The notes under the pieces: generated by a model
Told to the model about the DNA's origin: nothing
The model's database searches: none
Seen by the model: the letters and a program-made list of their open reading frames with translations, nothing else
Shown here: positions 9,528-19,465 of the stretch, one piece after another
How positions within the stretch are numbered: position 1 is the first letter of the stretch
Layout: each line of letters starts with the position of its first letter
Program-made: the position numbers and the translations under genes
Origin: Thermomicrobiales bacterium
GTDB lineage: Bacteria > Chloroflexota > Chloroflexia > Thermomicrobiales > UBA6265
DNA: 51,019 nucleotides
Assembly (NCBI GenBank): GCA_030447415.1
Contig: JAUJOZ010000035.1
Coordinates: 1-51,019, forward strand
Direction of reading: 5' to 3'

Positions 9528-10274
9528 CTACGCCGTCGCCTCAGCAATCGCGGAGCGCACGCCTTCCTCGTCGAGCGGACCGACGTGGACCTGATCGACG
9601 ACGCCATCCGGCCGGACAAACACGGTGATGGGATAGGCTGAGGGGATGCCGAACGCCCGCTCGATCGGACCAACGCCGGGGGCGTCCGTGTTCGTGTCGC
9701 GGCCAATCGGGTAGGTGAGCCCCAGGTCGCGGACGAAGGCGCGGGCGTCGGCGTCGTTGTCGGTCCGGATGCCGACGCCGACGACGACGACCCGGTCCCC
9801 CGTCCGCGCCGCCGCCTCGTGGACGGCCTGGAAGACCGGCGCCTCTTCGCGGCAGGGGACGCACCAGGACGCCCAAAAGTTGACGATGACGACGTTGCCA
9901 TTGAGCTCGGCGAGGCGAATCGACGTGCCGTCGAGGCGGGTGAGGGTCACGTCCGGCGCGGGGCGGCCGACGAGGTGCCCGATCCGGAAGGACGCTGCCT
10001 CCGGTTGTCGCTGGTAGAGCCCGATCAGGACGAGGCCGGCGATCAGGAGGGCGGCGAGGGCGAGAGGGGTATAGCGGCCGTAGCGGCCGTAGCCGATCCG
10101 GCCGTGTGCGCCTTCCGGCTCCTCCCCATCCGGGCCCTGGAGCGTCGCACCTTCCTCCTTGGGAGGCTCACCCTCAGCCGCGGCTGCCGTCGCTTCGGCG
10201 ACACCGCGGTGCTGGAGGGGGGTCTGGGGCGCCTCGGTGGTCGTCGCGTCGCGGTCGGACATCGCCACCGCCAT
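9528..10274 (-). CDS. Membrane-anchored TlpA/ResA-like thioredoxin
   Basis: A 248-residue thiol-disulfide oxidoreductase. Residues 1-69 are a hydrophilic, Glu/Pro-rich cytoplasmic segment. One membrane helix ([17 protein letters not shown]) runs over about 71-87 and anchors an extracytoplasmic AhpC/TSA-Redoxin domain. The active site WCVPC places cysteines at 138 and 141 in [10 protein letters not shown]. The cis-Pro region is in [10 protein letters not shown]. TlpA/ResA proteins reduce disulfides outside the membrane, classically for cytochrome c or oxidase assembly. The ATG at 10274 comes three bases after the stop of the upstream membrane protein, so the two are probably translationally coupled. 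A second in-frame ATG four codons later is an alternative start. The long charged N-terminus before the anchor is unusual for the family. Confidence 0.9.
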   Translation of the reverse strand: MAVAMSDRDATTTEAPQTPLQHRGVAEATAAAAEGEPPKEEGATLQGPDGEEPEGAHGRIGYGRYGRYTPLALAALLIAGLVLIGLYQRQPEAASFRIGHLVGRPAPDVTLTRLDGTSIRLAELNGNVVIVNFWASWCVPCREEAPVFQAVHEAAARTGDRVVVVGVGIRTDNDADARAFVRDLGLTYPIGRDTNTDAPGVGPIERAFGIPSAYPITVFVRPDGVVDQVHVGPLDEEGVRSAIAEATA

Positions 10275-10277
10275 CGT

Positions 10278-10793
10278 CTACGGGAGCCCCGCGATTGCGC
10301 GCTCCACCTTCGCCGCCGTCTCGTCGTCTCCGCCGTTGAGGACGACGAGCACGTTGCTGCCGGCGGCGAGGTGTGGCTCGCCCGGGGGCACGGGTGTGCC
10401 GGGACCTGGGCCGGACCTTGGACGAAGGATCTCGGCTGGGTCGGCGCCCGCCGACTCCTGCTCGCGCTTGGCGACCTCACGGTAGACGAAGACGTAGAGC
10501 GGTGCGCCGTCGACGGTCAGGGGCTGACCCGGTACGGAGAGGAGGGCGGAGGTGAGCCCGCGTTGCCCGTAGTTCACCTCCAGGCCCTGGTCGCGGAGTG
10601 CCTGGACGATGTCGCGCATCTCGTTGTGGCCGGGAGGACTGGTCGGCGGCGGTGGGGTCGGATCGGTGTCGTTGCGGTCACGGAGGTAGACGAATCCGAC
10701 GCCAAGGAGTACCAGCGCCGCCGCGGCCATCAGCAGCGTGGACCCGATGCCCCCGCGCCCCCGGCCGGGTCGCTGCCGTCCGTCGTCCCCCAC
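10278..10793 (-). CDS. Single-pass membrane protein of unknown function
   Basis: A 171-residue product from the GTG at 10793, chosen because GGAGGAGG lies about 11 bases upstream. A longer reading to 10949 is possible but adds an Arg-rich stretch and would run into the divergent promoter region. A short basic N-terminus is followed by one membrane helix (TLLMAAAALVLLGVGFVYL) at about residues 18-36. A Pro-rich linker (PTPPPPTSPPG) and an extracytoplasmic domain with alternating alpha/beta pattern come next (IVQALRDQGLEVNYGQRG; LYVFVYREVAKREQ). A low-complexity Gly/Pro segment precedes the C-terminus. I do not recognise the family. Its tight coupling to the TlpA-like gene suggests a shared extracytoplasmic role. 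Confidence 0.7.
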   Translation of the reverse strand: MGDDGRQRPGRGRGGIGSTLLMAAAALVLLGVGFVYLRDRNDTDPTPPPPTSPPGHNEMRDIVQALRDQGLEVNYGQRGLTSALLSVPGQPLTVDGAPLYVFVYREVAKREQESAGADPAEILRPRSGPGPGTPVPPGEPHLAAGSNVLVVLNGGDDETAAKVERAIAGLP

Positions 10794-11077
10794 CGCGCCG
10801 TCTGCCTCCTCCGCGCCGACCGTCGCACCCCGCCTGAGCGCCGCGACGATGGTACGCGCTGCGGCGCCCCGCGAAAAGGGCGCACGGGCGCGGCGGGGGC
10901 CGTTGGCGAAAGCATGCCGCGCGCCCTTTTCAGGGCGGTACCGTGCCAAACCCGCCCGGTGTCGCGACGATCCGATCGCCCGCCGTCCGCTTGCTCCTCC
11001 ATTGCCCGCGTGCTATCACGTCGCCGAGGATGCGGAGCCACGGACCGAGGACGATCGCGGATCGAAGGAGGGTGCCC

Positions 11078-12238
11078 GTGGCAGATCTTGGCCCTGCGCC
11101 GGCGGGTTCGGAGCGGTTGCCGCGCGGCGGAGCCCGGCCGTGGTTCGTCCGCTGGGCGGAGCCGCCCCTCACCAGGCGCGCCCCCACGCGACGGTTGGCG
11201 CTGCTCGCATCGCTCGCGGCGTGGCTCGTTGTCGGGCTCGTCGCGCCGGGCGCCGCACGAGGAGCCGCGCCCGGGCGTCAGGAGCAGACGGCCGGGTGTG
11301 AACCCGGCGTCGCGCCCGCTACGCCGCTGGTCGCGACGGATGGTAACGTGCTGGGCGAGCGACTCGTTTGGGCGAAGCTGGCCGGCATACCGCGGCCGCG
11401 ATCAGAGCTCGGCGCCGCGGTCGTCGGCGGCCGCATCTACGTCGTCGGCGGCTTCGGCGGCACCGCCCAGGTCGACTGCTTCGACCCGACCAGTGGGACC
11501 TGGGCGGCCGTCGCGGACCTGCCGGCCGGCGTCCACCATCCCGGGGTGGCGGCGCTCGACGGGTTCGTCTACGTCGCCGGTGGCTACACCGACGCGGGAG
11601 GCGCCACCGATGCGCTGTGGGCGTACGACCCGGCAACGGACGTCTGGGAACCGCGGGCGCCGATGCCGACCGCCCGCGGCGCCCTCGGCCTCGCGGCGCT
11701 CGACGGGCGGCTCTACGCAGTCGGAGGCGCTCGGGAGCGGTTGGGTGGTCCGGTCACCGGCGCGGTGGAGGCGTACGACCCCGCGGCCGATGTGTGGCAG
11801 GCGCGGGCGTCGATGCTGACCTCGCGTGACCACCTGGCGGTGGCGGCGGGGTCGGGACGCGTCTTTGCCGCCGGTGGCCGGGCGAACGGCGACGAAGGCG
11901 CCGCGCTGGCCGGCGCCGCCGAGGGGTATGACCCGGTCGCCGACCGGTGGGGCGCGCTGCCGCCGCTGCCCACGCCGCGCGGTGGGGTGGCGGGCGTCTT
12001 CGCCGCTGGTCGGCTGGTCGTGCTCGGCGGCGAGCGGGGCCCGGACGCTTACGCCGCCGCCGAGGCGTACGACCCGGCAACAGGAACCTGGACGATGCTG
12101 CCGCCCCTGCCGACCGCGCGCCACGGCCTGGCGGGCGCCGCGGTGGACGCGACGGTCTACGCCATCACCGGCAGCACCCGTGCCGGTGCGGCGGAGAACA
12201 CTCCCGCCACCGAGGCGCTGACCCTCAACGCCCCATGA
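11078..12238 (+). CDS. Exported Kelch-repeat beta-propeller protein
   Basis: A 386-residue protein. Residues about 25-65 hold an Arg-rich then hydrophobic export signal (RRLALLASLAAWLVVGLVAP). The mature part is a chain of six Kelch blades, each with the paired-Gly signature: IYVVGGFGG, VYVAGGYTD, LYAVGGARE, VFAAGGRAN, LVVLGGERG and VYAITGSTR. Each is followed by a Tyr/Phe-Asp-Pro turn and a Trp (for example YDPATDVWEPRAPMPTARG). Six blades make a complete propeller. Kelch propellers act as binding scaffolds or, rarely, galactose-oxidase-type enzymes; no copper-site residues are evident. GTG at 11078 is chosen because AAGGAGG lies six bases upstream. It is divergent from the TlpA/membrane protein pair, with about 280 bp between the two starts. 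Confidence 0.85.
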   Translation: MADLGPAPAGSERLPRGGARPWFVRWAEPPLTRRAPTRRLALLASLAAWLVVGLVAPGAARGAAPGRQEQTAGCEPGVAPATPLVATDGNVLGERLVWAKLAGIPRPRSELGAAVVGGRIYVVGGFGGTAQVDCFDPTSGTWAAVADLPAGVHHPGVAALDGFVYVAGGYTDAGGATDALWAYDPATDVWEPRAPMPTARGALGLAALDGRLYAVGGARERLGGPVTGAVEAYDPAADVWQARASMLTSRDHLAVAAGSGRVFAAGGRANGDEGAALAGAAEGYDPVADRWGALPPLPTPRGGVAGVFAAGRLVVLGGERGPDAYAAAEAYDPATGTWTMLPPLPTARHGLAGAAVDATVYAITGSTRAGAAENTPATEALTLNAP

Positions 12239-12260
12239 GGCGGTGTGCCACCGGGGTCGT

Positions 12261-14517
12261 CTATGTTTGCCGGCGCGGCCGAGTCACTTGGGCCGTCCCA
12301 CGCCCGTCTCTCTCCGGCGTGGTTGCTGGCCGCTCTGGTGGTCGATGCCGGTTGCTCCCCGTGACTGACGCCTGGCCCCACTGCGGGGCGTAGCCGTGGT
12401 CGCGCAGCAGGGCAGCGACCACCTCCTCTGGGTCGACCCCGTCCGGCGGCGTGACCGGCATCTCGACGAGGAGGCCGGTGTCGGTGAGAGGCCGCGCCGC
12501 GAGCCCGGCCTCGGCGGCCAAGCGCTCCAGTTCGGCCAGGGCCGCCGGGTCGTCCGGCGTGAGGACCACGGCGCGTTGGAGACGGATGCGGCGGTAGCCC
12601 CGCGCCCAGGCGGCGAGTTGCGCCGCCACGTCGGGCGGCAGCGCCTCGCCGCTCTGCTTGCTCAGGAACGTGACCACCTGCGCCAGATCGAACCCAGCGC
12701 CGAGCGCCCGGGCGAGGCCACCGGCGGACAAGCGGTAGACGCTGACCCGGTCGAGCCGCTCAGCGTCGGCGAAGGCCGACAGCGACCAGACGCGCAGCGG
12801 CGTCGGGTCATGGAGCCGCACCTCCCCCTCTGCCGACACCACAAGCGCCGGGCCTGATAAGGATGGGGGAACGGGTGCGGGGGGCGGCGCGTCGCGGGCG
12901 AGGGCGAGTCCGGCGTCGGTGACGCGGACGGCGCGGGCGTGCCCTGGGATGTCGCCGAGCTCCACCAGGCCGAACCAGGCCAGCGCCGTTTCCAGCTCGA
13001 CCTCGACCACCTCGGCGATGGCGGCGGCCCGACCGGCCGCGTCACGGTTCCCCCCGGGACCGGCGGCGTGGCGAGCGGTGGCGGCGGTGAAGGTGTCGCC
13101 GAGCAAGCCTGGATCGGCGGCGGCGACGCGGGCCGCGACAGAGTCCAGCCCGTACCAGGTCCCCGCTTCCAGCTCGGCCAGGTGCGCGACCAGCTTGCGG
13201 CGGGCGCCGCGCCAATCCGCGCCCACACCTCGACTGCCTCCCGCGCCGCGCCCTCGATCCAGTTGCTGCTCGCCAGCCACCACCCGCGGAGTCGCTCGCT
13301 CTGCGCCGGGAACGTCTGGTCGCGCCAGGCGCGGGCCACCGGCGTCAACTCGAGCACCGGCGCGCCGGGATCATCACGTCGGCGTAGTACCCCCTCGCCA
13401 AGCGCGAGGGCGGCCAGGAAGGACAGGTAACCGGGGGAGGTAGCTCCTCCCCCCGGTGCCAGAGGCGGGCGTTGACCCGTCGCAGCCAGGAGCGCGGAAG
13501 GTCGGCCTCGTCGTCGCCGGACCAAGGGAACGCGTCGCCGGCGGCCACCTCGCGCAGGAGGGTGAGCAGGTCCCAGGCGAGGGCGTCCGGGTGACGCCAA
13601 GGGGGCGGCTCGACCGTCGGTGCGGCGACGATCGCCAGCGGCGGCACGTCGGCGGCTGGAGGGCGGGGCGAGCGGATCTCGACCGGGACGAAGAGCCAGC
13701 GGCTGCCGTCCGGGCGGTAGGTGTGCCACACGAGGAGGGACGTTTCCAGCTCCGCCAGCGCGGCGCGCAGCCGCTGACCCATGCGTGGGTCATCCCCGTC
13801 CGCGTCGAGGCCGGCGGCGGCGGCCGCTCCGGGGAGCGGCACCGGTGCCCCGTCCGGCGCGTCCCGGACCCGTTCCCAGATGCGAGCGGCGTCGCGCCGG
13901 CGCTTGGCGACGACGGCCGCGACTCGCTCGGCGTCGCCCACCTGTCGCAGGAGCTGCTCGGTCAGGTCGGTGCGGGCGCGGAGACCGGGGATGACCCGCA
14001 ACCCCCAGAGCTGCGCCGCCTCTTCCAGCTCCGCGTCGTCCAGCAATTCCAGGAGGGCGCGCAGCGGGGTGCCGCTCAGGTCGCCGACCTCGATCTCGTC
14101 CTGGACGCGACGGAAGAGGAGCGCCAGCTCGCGTGGCAGGAACAGCCGCGGGGCCGTGCCGACCGGCAGCGGATCGTCGTCCCCTTCCCGGGCGAGGATG
14201 CCGGCGCGGTAGAGCGCGACGGCGGTGCGCCGCGCCTCGGGCTCTGGGATCCCCAGCCGCGACGCGATCTCGGCCAGGGTCGGCGGGCCCTCGCCCTCGG
14301 GCCACTCGTTCAGCGCCAGGAAGCGGACGAGATCGCGCTCGTTCGGAGCGAGGCGGTCCCAGGCGGCGCGGACGGCGCGGGGATCGGTGAGGGTGCGGTA
14401 GAGGGGACCGACAAGACCGCGGCGGTCGCGGGCGGCGACCGGCACGCGCCAGAAGGCGGCGATCTGCGCCAACTCGTCCGGCGGCCGCGCGTTGAGGCGG
14501 CCGAGCAGGTTTCGCAT
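12261..14517 (-). pseudogene. Helicase-associated (Helicase_C_3/XPB N-domain-like) protein, two frameshifts
   Basis: One gene of about 750 codons is split over three minus-strand frames. Piece 1 (14517 to about 13445) has winged-helix-like segments (NERDLVRFLALNEWPEGEG; LAEIASRLGIPEPEARR). Piece 2 (about 13445 to 13225) reads GYLSFLAALALGEGVL and VLELTPVARAWRDQTFP. Piece 3 (about 13225 to 12261) holds the domain seen in actinobacterial helicase-associated proteins: PALVVSAEGEVRLHDPTPL, YRLSAGGLARALGAGFDLAQ and an RYR-like RGYRRIRL strand. The order is exactly that of the uninterrupted family. Shifts fall within about 13432-13456 (next to C-runs) and about 13205-13235. No helicase motor motifs are present, as is normal for this family, whose function is unknown. 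The ATG at 14517 is preferred over a GTG 24 bases upstream because GGGAG lies nearby. It may be intact if the shifts are sequencing errors. Confidence 0.75.
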
Positions 14518-14677
14518 CGCTCCCGCCCGCTGTCTGCCCACCGTGCGGAGTTCGGCGTCGCTCGCTCTTCAACGGGGCGATGGGGCCATTATAGAGAGCC
14601 GGGGCCGCTCCAGCACCAGCACGCCGCGTGGTCGCCGCCCGCCACGGGGTCTACCTGCCGCAGCGGATGACGCGACA

Positions 14678-14712
14678 ACGGCCGGGGGCGCGGTATACCG
14701 CGCCCCGGCCGT
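14678..14712 (-). terminator. Strong GC hairpin downstream of the glycosyltransferase
   Basis: A near-perfect inverted repeat with arms of about 16 bp (ACGGCC... and ...GGCCGT), one bulged G and a tiny TATA centre. It lies 35 bp past the glycosyltransferase stop and before the helicase-like gene on the same strand. There is no T-run after it, so it may be a rho-independent terminator of the GC-rich type or an mRNA-stabilising stem. Confidence 0.5.
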
Positions 14713-14747
14713 GATGTCCAGAGGGATGTTTCAGTCGGCTGTCCGAC

Positions 14748-16085
14748 CTAGTCGTCCGACGCCTCGGCCGCGAACACGCCGACCGCCGACCGCCGACCGG
14801 CGATGCCGGCGGCTGGCGTGGCGAGCACCATCCGGGTCCGATCGATGGCGCCATGACGGTGCTCCGCCAGCGCGTTGCTCATCAGCGCCCACATCCGGTC
14901 GGCGATAGCGTCCCAGGTGGAGCGCGCAAGGATGGCGCGGGAGGCGGTCAGGCGGCGGACGCGGTCGGCGGGCGTCTCGGCGAGGGCGCGCTCGACGCCT
15001 GCGACGAACGTTTCCGGCGTCTCCCCGAACGCGACGACCGACCCGTAGAGATCGATGACGTCCTTGATCGGAGTCGAAACGATCGGCTTTTCCCCGGCCA
15101 TGTACTCCAGCGTCTTGGTCGGAGAGATGAAGCGCGTCGCCTCGTTGCGGGCGAAGGGAAGGATCGCCACGTCGAAGCACGCCAGGTAGGCCGGCAAGTC
15201 GCGGTAGGCCTGCTTGCCGTAGTAGACGATGTTCGGGCGGCGGGGCAGATCGGCCTCCGTGATCTTCGCCAGCGGCCCGATCATCGCCAGAGTCCATGCC
15301 GGGCGCGCGTCGGCGACGGCGGCGACGAGGTCAAAGTCGACCCGCTCGTCGAGCACGCCGTAGAAGCCGAGGATCGGACGCGGCCGGAGGTCGAGGTCCG
15401 CCGGGCGGGCGATGCCGTTGGCCGCCTGGGCGAAGTGGGCGGGCTCCACCCCGGAGGGGAAGCAGGCCACCCGCGGGTGCCGGTCCTTGCGCGCCTCGTA
15501 GAGGCTGGGACCGCCCGCGAAGACGACATCGGCGCGGGCCATCGTCGCCGCCTCGCGCTCGCGCAGGGAGCGCGAGGCACCCCGGAAGCTCGCCAGTTCG
15601 TCCATCGCGTCGAAGACGACCAGCGCCGGGTCGAACCCGGCCGGCTCAACGCCGAGGGCCATCGGCGTGTAGTACCAGGCGATGACGCCGGGCATCCCGA
15701 GGGCGTCGTGCCGAGGCTCGCTCAGCAGCCCGCGCTCAGCGAAGAACGGCGCCAGCAGTCCGCGAACGATCGGGTTGGTGGTGTCGTTGAACCCCCACAT
15801 CGGCTCCGGCGTCGCCGGGAGGAGCGGCGTCACGACGGTCACGCCGTCGCGTTCCACAACCCGTAGGTCGCTCACGCCATCGCCGGCGACGAACTCCGGC
15901 TCCTCGACCACGTAGACGGTCAATCCGTGCTTGGCCGCGAACCGGGAGAGCAGGTGCTGCGGTCGCTGCCAGACGAAATCCCAGCGCAGATGGCAAAAGC
16001 AGACCAACACCGATGCTTGGTGCTTGGCCTGATCGCCGGCAATCGTTCCTCCGAACCCGAACCGGGTTTCCGTTCCGTTCTTCAC
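14748..16085 (-). CDS. Glycosyltransferase, GT-B fold (family 1/4-like)
   Basis: A protein of about 445 residues. The N-terminal domain contains the conserved VCFCHLRWDFVWQRPQHLLS stretch found in bacterial glycosyltransferases that transfer sugars to lipids or exopolysaccharide precursors. The C-terminal nucleotide-sugar domain has the Rossmann segment ILGFYGVLDERVDFDL and a typical donor-site region (LPFARNEATRFISPTKTLEYM) with a Thr/Lys-Glu motif. There is no signal peptide or membrane helix, so it is cytoplasmic or peripheral. The start is uncertain: GTG at 16085 has GAGGAG ten bases upstream and is chosen, while ATG at 16121 is also open. No other polysaccharide genes neighbour it, so its product is not known. 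A minus-strand promoter lies about 300 bp upstream and a GC hairpin just downstream. Confidence 0.85.
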   Translation of the reverse strand: MKNGTETRFGFGGTIAGDQAKHQASVLVCFCHLRWDFVWQRPQHLLSRFAAKHGLTVYVVEEPEFVAGDGVSDLRVVERDGVTVVTPLLPATPEPMWGFNDTTNPIVRGLLAPFFAERGLLSEPRHDALGMPGVIAWYYTPMALGVEPAGFDPALVVFDAMDELASFRGASRSLREREAATMARADVVFAGGPSLYEARKDRHPRVACFPSGVEPAHFAQAANGIARPADLDLRPRPILGFYGVLDERVDFDLVAAVADARPAWTLAMIGPLAKITEADLPRRPNIVYYGKQAYRDLPAYLACFDVAILPFARNEATRFISPTKTLEYMAGEKPIVSTPIKDVIDLYGSVVAFGETPETFVAGVERALAETPADRVRRLTASRAILARSTWDAIADRMWALMSNALAEHRHGAIDRTRMVLATPAAGIAGRRSAVGVFAAEASDD

Positions 16086-16413
16086 GCGTGCTTCGCTCCT
16101 CGCGAGGCTCAGGCGCGCCATGGTCGACCCCGCGGCGAAGCGCCGCCGACGGGTCGTATCAGGCGGCGCCCTCCGCCGCTCCGATCGGTGAAAGATCAGT
16201 TCGCGGCCGCCCGGATCATGGCCCGCCGCGGGGTCCCCAAGTCATCTGAGTTGGGGTGGAGACGACGGCCGGATGGGCACAAAGATCCACCCGCGGCGAC
16301 CCCCTAGGGTATCGCCCGCTACTCCCGCTCGTCCCGATATCCGGTTGAGCACCACGCCGTAGAGTGGTTAGGGAAGCAACCCGCTTACGTTCCCAGTCTC
16401 GTCCTTCGCATAT

Positions 16414-16443
16414 ATTATACCACGACACTGCCGAGACAGTCCA
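16414..16443 (-). promoter_or_regulatory. Sigma-70-type promoter
   Basis: Reading the minus strand, TGGACT (16443-16438) and TATAAT (16419-16414) are separated by 18 bp, in one of the few AT-rich patches of the window. It points toward the glycosyltransferase about 300 bp downstream. The -10 is a perfect consensus and the -35 matches four of six. Confidence 0.55.
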
Positions 16444-16578
16444 TTTATTATGACTCAACCCGAGCTGTCATCCGGTTCCGCCGAGAGCCCGATGCTAGAA
16501 TCCGACCCTGTCGCACCCCGCCCACACGGGGATGCGCAGAGTTAGATACGCCGTGCGGTGAGCCGACTGGGAGGAGCA

Positions 16579-17847
16579 ATGGGACGTCGGGCCGGAGGGC
16601 AGACCGGGGTTGCGGCGGGAACGGCGAGCGGGCACCGCGCCGCCAAGCGGGCGGACGTGGTCGTGGTCGGCGGCGGCGTCGTCGGCTGCTCGATCGCCTA
16701 CCGCTTGGCTGAGCGTGGGCGCCGGGTGTTGCTGTTGGAGCGAGGTCACCTCGCGGGCGGTGCCTCTGGACGCAACGGCGGCATGACCGGAGCCGGAACG
16801 TCGCTCCACGGCGGTTCGGCCGCCGGTCGAGCGGTCGCCGCCCTCACCTCGGCCAACCTCGACCTCCTGCGCGCCCTCCCGGAAGAGGTAGGAACGGACG
16901 TCGGACTCCGCCTACCGGGCACGCTCGACGTTGCGATGACCCCCGAGCAGCACGCCCACGTCGTCGCCAGCGTGGCGGCGCAGCGGGCGATGGGCCTCGA
17001 CGTCCGACTCCTCGACCGCGACGAGACGCTCGCCCGGATGCCCGCGCTAAGCGGGGCGGTCCTCGGCGCGGCCTTCGCGTCCGGGCGTGGCTACCTCCAG
17101 CCCCGCTCACTCGTCCATGCCTTCGCCGCCGCGGCGCGGCGGCACGGGGCGACGATCCGCACCGGGCTCGCGGTGGAGGGGTTGCTGCGCGCCGGCGATC
17201 GGGTGGTCGGGGTGCGTGCCGATGGCGCGGCGATTTCGGCCGGGGAGGTGGTTCTGGCGACCAACGGCTACACCCGGAGTGTGTTGCGGGAACTCCCGGC
17301 AGGCGCGCTCGTTCCCGCCCGGGGCACGGTCCGCCTCACCGCGCCGCTGCCGCCGCTGCTGCCGCACCCCTTCGGCACCAACTTCGACAAGGAGTACGGG
17401 CGACAGCTCCCCGGGGGTCGGGTGCTCTTCGGCGGCTGCCGCCGGTACGACGAGGACGAGGGGCTCGGCCACGATCAGACGCGGGTGACGCCCGCCGTCC
17501 TCGACGGGCTGGCCCGCTGTTTGGGGGACCTGTTTCCTTCCCTCCGGGGCGTCCGCTTCGAGCGGGCGTGGTCCGGGATCATGGGCTTCACCGCCGACGG
17601 CCTCCCCCTGATCGGCCGTTGCCAGGCGCTGCCGGGCCTCACTCTCGCCGCCGGCTTCAACGGCAGCGGCTTCTCGTGGGCCGCCGTCACGGGTCGCGTC
17701 GTCGCGGACCTCCTCGCCGATCGCGCCCCCGGCTTCGACCTGGCCCCCTTCCGGCCGGACCGCTTCGCGGCCGTCGAGGCGGGTTGGGCTAACCCGTTCA
17801 CGGCCGGCGAGCGCGGCCACGCGGACGTCGCTCCGGCCTCGGCGTAA
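16579..17847 (+). CDS. FAD-dependent amine/amino acid oxidoreductase (DAO family)
   Basis: A 422-residue flavoenzyme of the D-amino acid oxidase/glycine oxidase superfamily. The dinucleotide-binding motif VVVVGGGVVGCSIAYRLAERG lies in about residues 27-47 and is followed by the acidic strand end LLLERG. A second flavin region, ASGRNGGMTGAG, follows at about 60-71. The C-terminus has the substrate/flavin closing motif SGIMGFTADGLPLIGR and GFNGSGFSWAAVTGRVVADLL. It resembles gamma-glutamylputrescine oxidase and related enzymes that oxidise a C-N bond with oxygen. The substrate is not determined. ATG at 16579 is chosen because GGGAGGAG lies just upstream; a GTG 21 bases earlier is an alternative. 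The N-terminal 25 residues are a basic, variable lead. It stands alone. Confidence 0.88.
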   Translation: MGRRAGGQTGVAAGTASGHRAAKRADVVVVGGGVVGCSIAYRLAERGRRVLLLERGHLAGGASGRNGGMTGAGTSLHGGSAAGRAVAALTSANLDLLRALPEEVGTDVGLRLPGTLDVAMTPEQHAHVVASVAAQRAMGLDVRLLDRDETLARMPALSGAVLGAAFASGRGYLQPRSLVHAFAAAARRHGATIRTGLAVEGLLRAGDRVVGVRADGAAISAGEVVLATNGYTRSVLRELPAGALVPARGTVRLTAPLPPLLPHPFGTNFDKEYGRQLPGGRVLFGGCRRYDEDEGLGHDQTRVTPAVLDGLARCLGDLFPSLRGVRFERAWSGIMGFTADGLPLIGRCQALPGLTLAAGFNGSGFSWAAVTGRVVADLLADRAPGFDLAPFRPDRFAAVEAGWANPFTAGERGHADVAPASA

Positions 17848-18714
17848 GTGGGGCCGTCGCACCATGGCCCCACCGACTCGGCCACGCGCAACTCGGAGTC
17901 GACCAGCGTGAAAACCTGAGAGACCCGACTCCGGGACCGTCACGGATTCACTCGTGTCCGCACCGGAGTCTGGATCAGAGCTTGGCCTCCCTTCCCGGCC
18001 GAGACCCCATCCCTGTCCGGGGCGAAGACCTGTCCTAGGTCGCGACCACGGCTTTGTCCACGTCGGTCGGACCGATCCGGGTCACCGAACCCACCGGCTG
18101 CGGACGGAGCCCTGGAACGCCACGAGCCGCGCCAGTCGGTCGGCGACCCGCTCGCAGGCGATCACGTCACCGTCTGCGTCGTTCTCAGCCGAGTCGCTTG
18201 GGTCCGTTGGCAGGGCCGCTGGGGCCGCAGCCTGACTGGTGAAGTCCGCGGTCACGCTTGTGCGACACAGGATGTGGTCTTCTAGTCTGTGTCGGCCACA
18301 CGCGGATAACGAGGCGCGTGCGGTTGCCGGCACGAGGTGCTCCACGAGCATGCCGCCGCGTGCGGCGGATCGGGTCTTCCATCGCCGGCGCCCAAGGTAC
18401 GGACGCCGGCTTGGCGGGCGATTGGAGGTGGCTGAAGAGGAGCCAAGCGTCCATGGGCCGACGGTCGGGAGCCGCCACGTCGCGGATCGTCGTCAGCGCC
18501 AAGAGGACGCCGCTGAGAGCCTCCCGATCCCAGGATTTTCTCAGGAAACGGACAGACAACGTGACGTTTGGCGCTCTAGAGTGGGTTGTGCTGACCCCGA
18601 GAGTGGGCAGGCGGCATGGGTTGAGCTCACCAGCCACGGCCCACCGGCCGTGCCGAGCTGCCAGCGGCGGCGAGCAGGAACCGTTCGGTGACACGTCGAG
18701 AGGAGAACACCATC
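17848..18714. other. Gene-free stretch of about 870 bp
   Basis: No reading frame here matches a family I know. A minus-strand frame of 18082-18351 has a plausible helical segment (DVIACERVADRLARLVAFQG) but no start signal or further support. I see no RNA gene. The last 30 bp hold the ribosome binding site of the dioxygenase. Confidence 0.45.
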
Positions 18715-19392
18715 GTGGACACGAAGCTGACCCGTCGGCGGCTGCAGCAGTTGGCGCTGGCACTGCCGGCGCCCCTCGCGCTCGCCGCACTCGGCGGACG
18801 GACCGCGGGCATCGCGCTCGCCCAGTCCGACAATGCGACCGCGACCGCCGAGGCCACCGCGCCCGGGGATGCCACGCCGGTGCTGGCCCCCACACCGGCC
18901 TGTGGCGACGATGACGACTTCGAATCGACCCTCGAGCAAACGGAAGGACCGTACTACACGCTTGACACCCCCGAGCGCACGTCACTGCTGGAGCCAGGCA
19001 TGCCGGGCACGAAGCTCACCGTCACGGGCTACGTCTACTCGACCGATTGCCAGCCGATCGAGCGGGCCTTGATCGACTTTTGGCAGGCCGACGACAACGG
19101 CGAGTACGACAACGTTGGCTACACGCTGCGCGGCCATCAGTTCACCGATGACGACGGCCGCTACGTGCTGGAAACCATCGTTCCCGGCCTCTACCCAGGC
19201 CGCACGCGGCACATCCATGTCAAGGTCCAGGCCCCTGATCAGCCGGTCCTCACGACGCAGCTCTACTTCCCGGACGAGCCGGAGAACGACCGCGACAGGA
19301 TCTTCGATCCCGCCCTGGTGATGGACATGCAGGACCGCGACGAGGAGGAGGGCGAGCTCGGGTTCTTCACCTTCGTGCTGAACGTCGCCTAG
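18715..19392 (+). CDS. Exported intradiol ring-cleavage dioxygenase-like protein
   Basis: A 225-residue protein. A Tat-like signal (LTRRRLQQLALALPAPLALA) occupies residues 5-24, then a Thr/Ala/Pro-rich linker. The catalytic domain is that of non-heme Fe(III) intradiol dioxygenases, which split catechol-type rings between the hydroxyls. All four iron ligands can be placed: Tyr80 or 81 in TEGPYY, and Tyr160, His166 and His168 in LYPGRTRHIHVKV. The Cys-rich or helical N-terminal dimer domain of catechol dioxygenases is absent, as in exported members. GTG at 18715 follows AGAGGAG by nine bases. It leads a three-gene same-strand group with a YceI protein and a small membrane protein. The natural substrate of exported members is poorly known. 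Confidence 0.88.
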   Translation: MDTKLTRRRLQQLALALPAPLALAALGGRTAGIALAQSDNATATAEATAPGDATPVLAPTPACGDDDDFESTLEQTEGPYYTLDTPERTSLLEPGMPGTKLTVTGYVYSTDCQPIERALIDFWQADDNGEYDNVGYTLRGHQFTDDDGRYVLETIVPGLYPGRTRHIHVKVQAPDQPVLTTQLYFPDEPENDRDRIFDPALVMDMQDRDEEEGELGFFTFVLNVA

Positions 19393-19423
19393 AGGGCGCG
19401 CTCCCGATCCGCACAGACGTTTT

Positions 19424-19444
19424 GCGCGGGGACCGTCCCCGCGC
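19424..19444 (+). repeat. Intercistronic GC hairpin
   Basis: GCGCGGGGA and TCCCCGCGC pair perfectly (9 bp, CCG loop) in the 73-bp gap between the dioxygenase and YceI genes, just after a TTTT. It could be an attenuator or an mRNA-stabilising stem. Confidence 0.45.
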
Positions 19445-19465
19445 CAAGCAACGGGATCCCAAACC

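Noticed and set aside
14853..15866. Long plus-strand frame across the glycosyltransferase
   Set aside because: It is the antisense shadow of a clearly conserved minus-strand gene.
17954..18680. Several frames of 80-260 codons in the 18 kb gap
   Set aside because: They conflict with one another, lack ribosome binding sites and match no known family.
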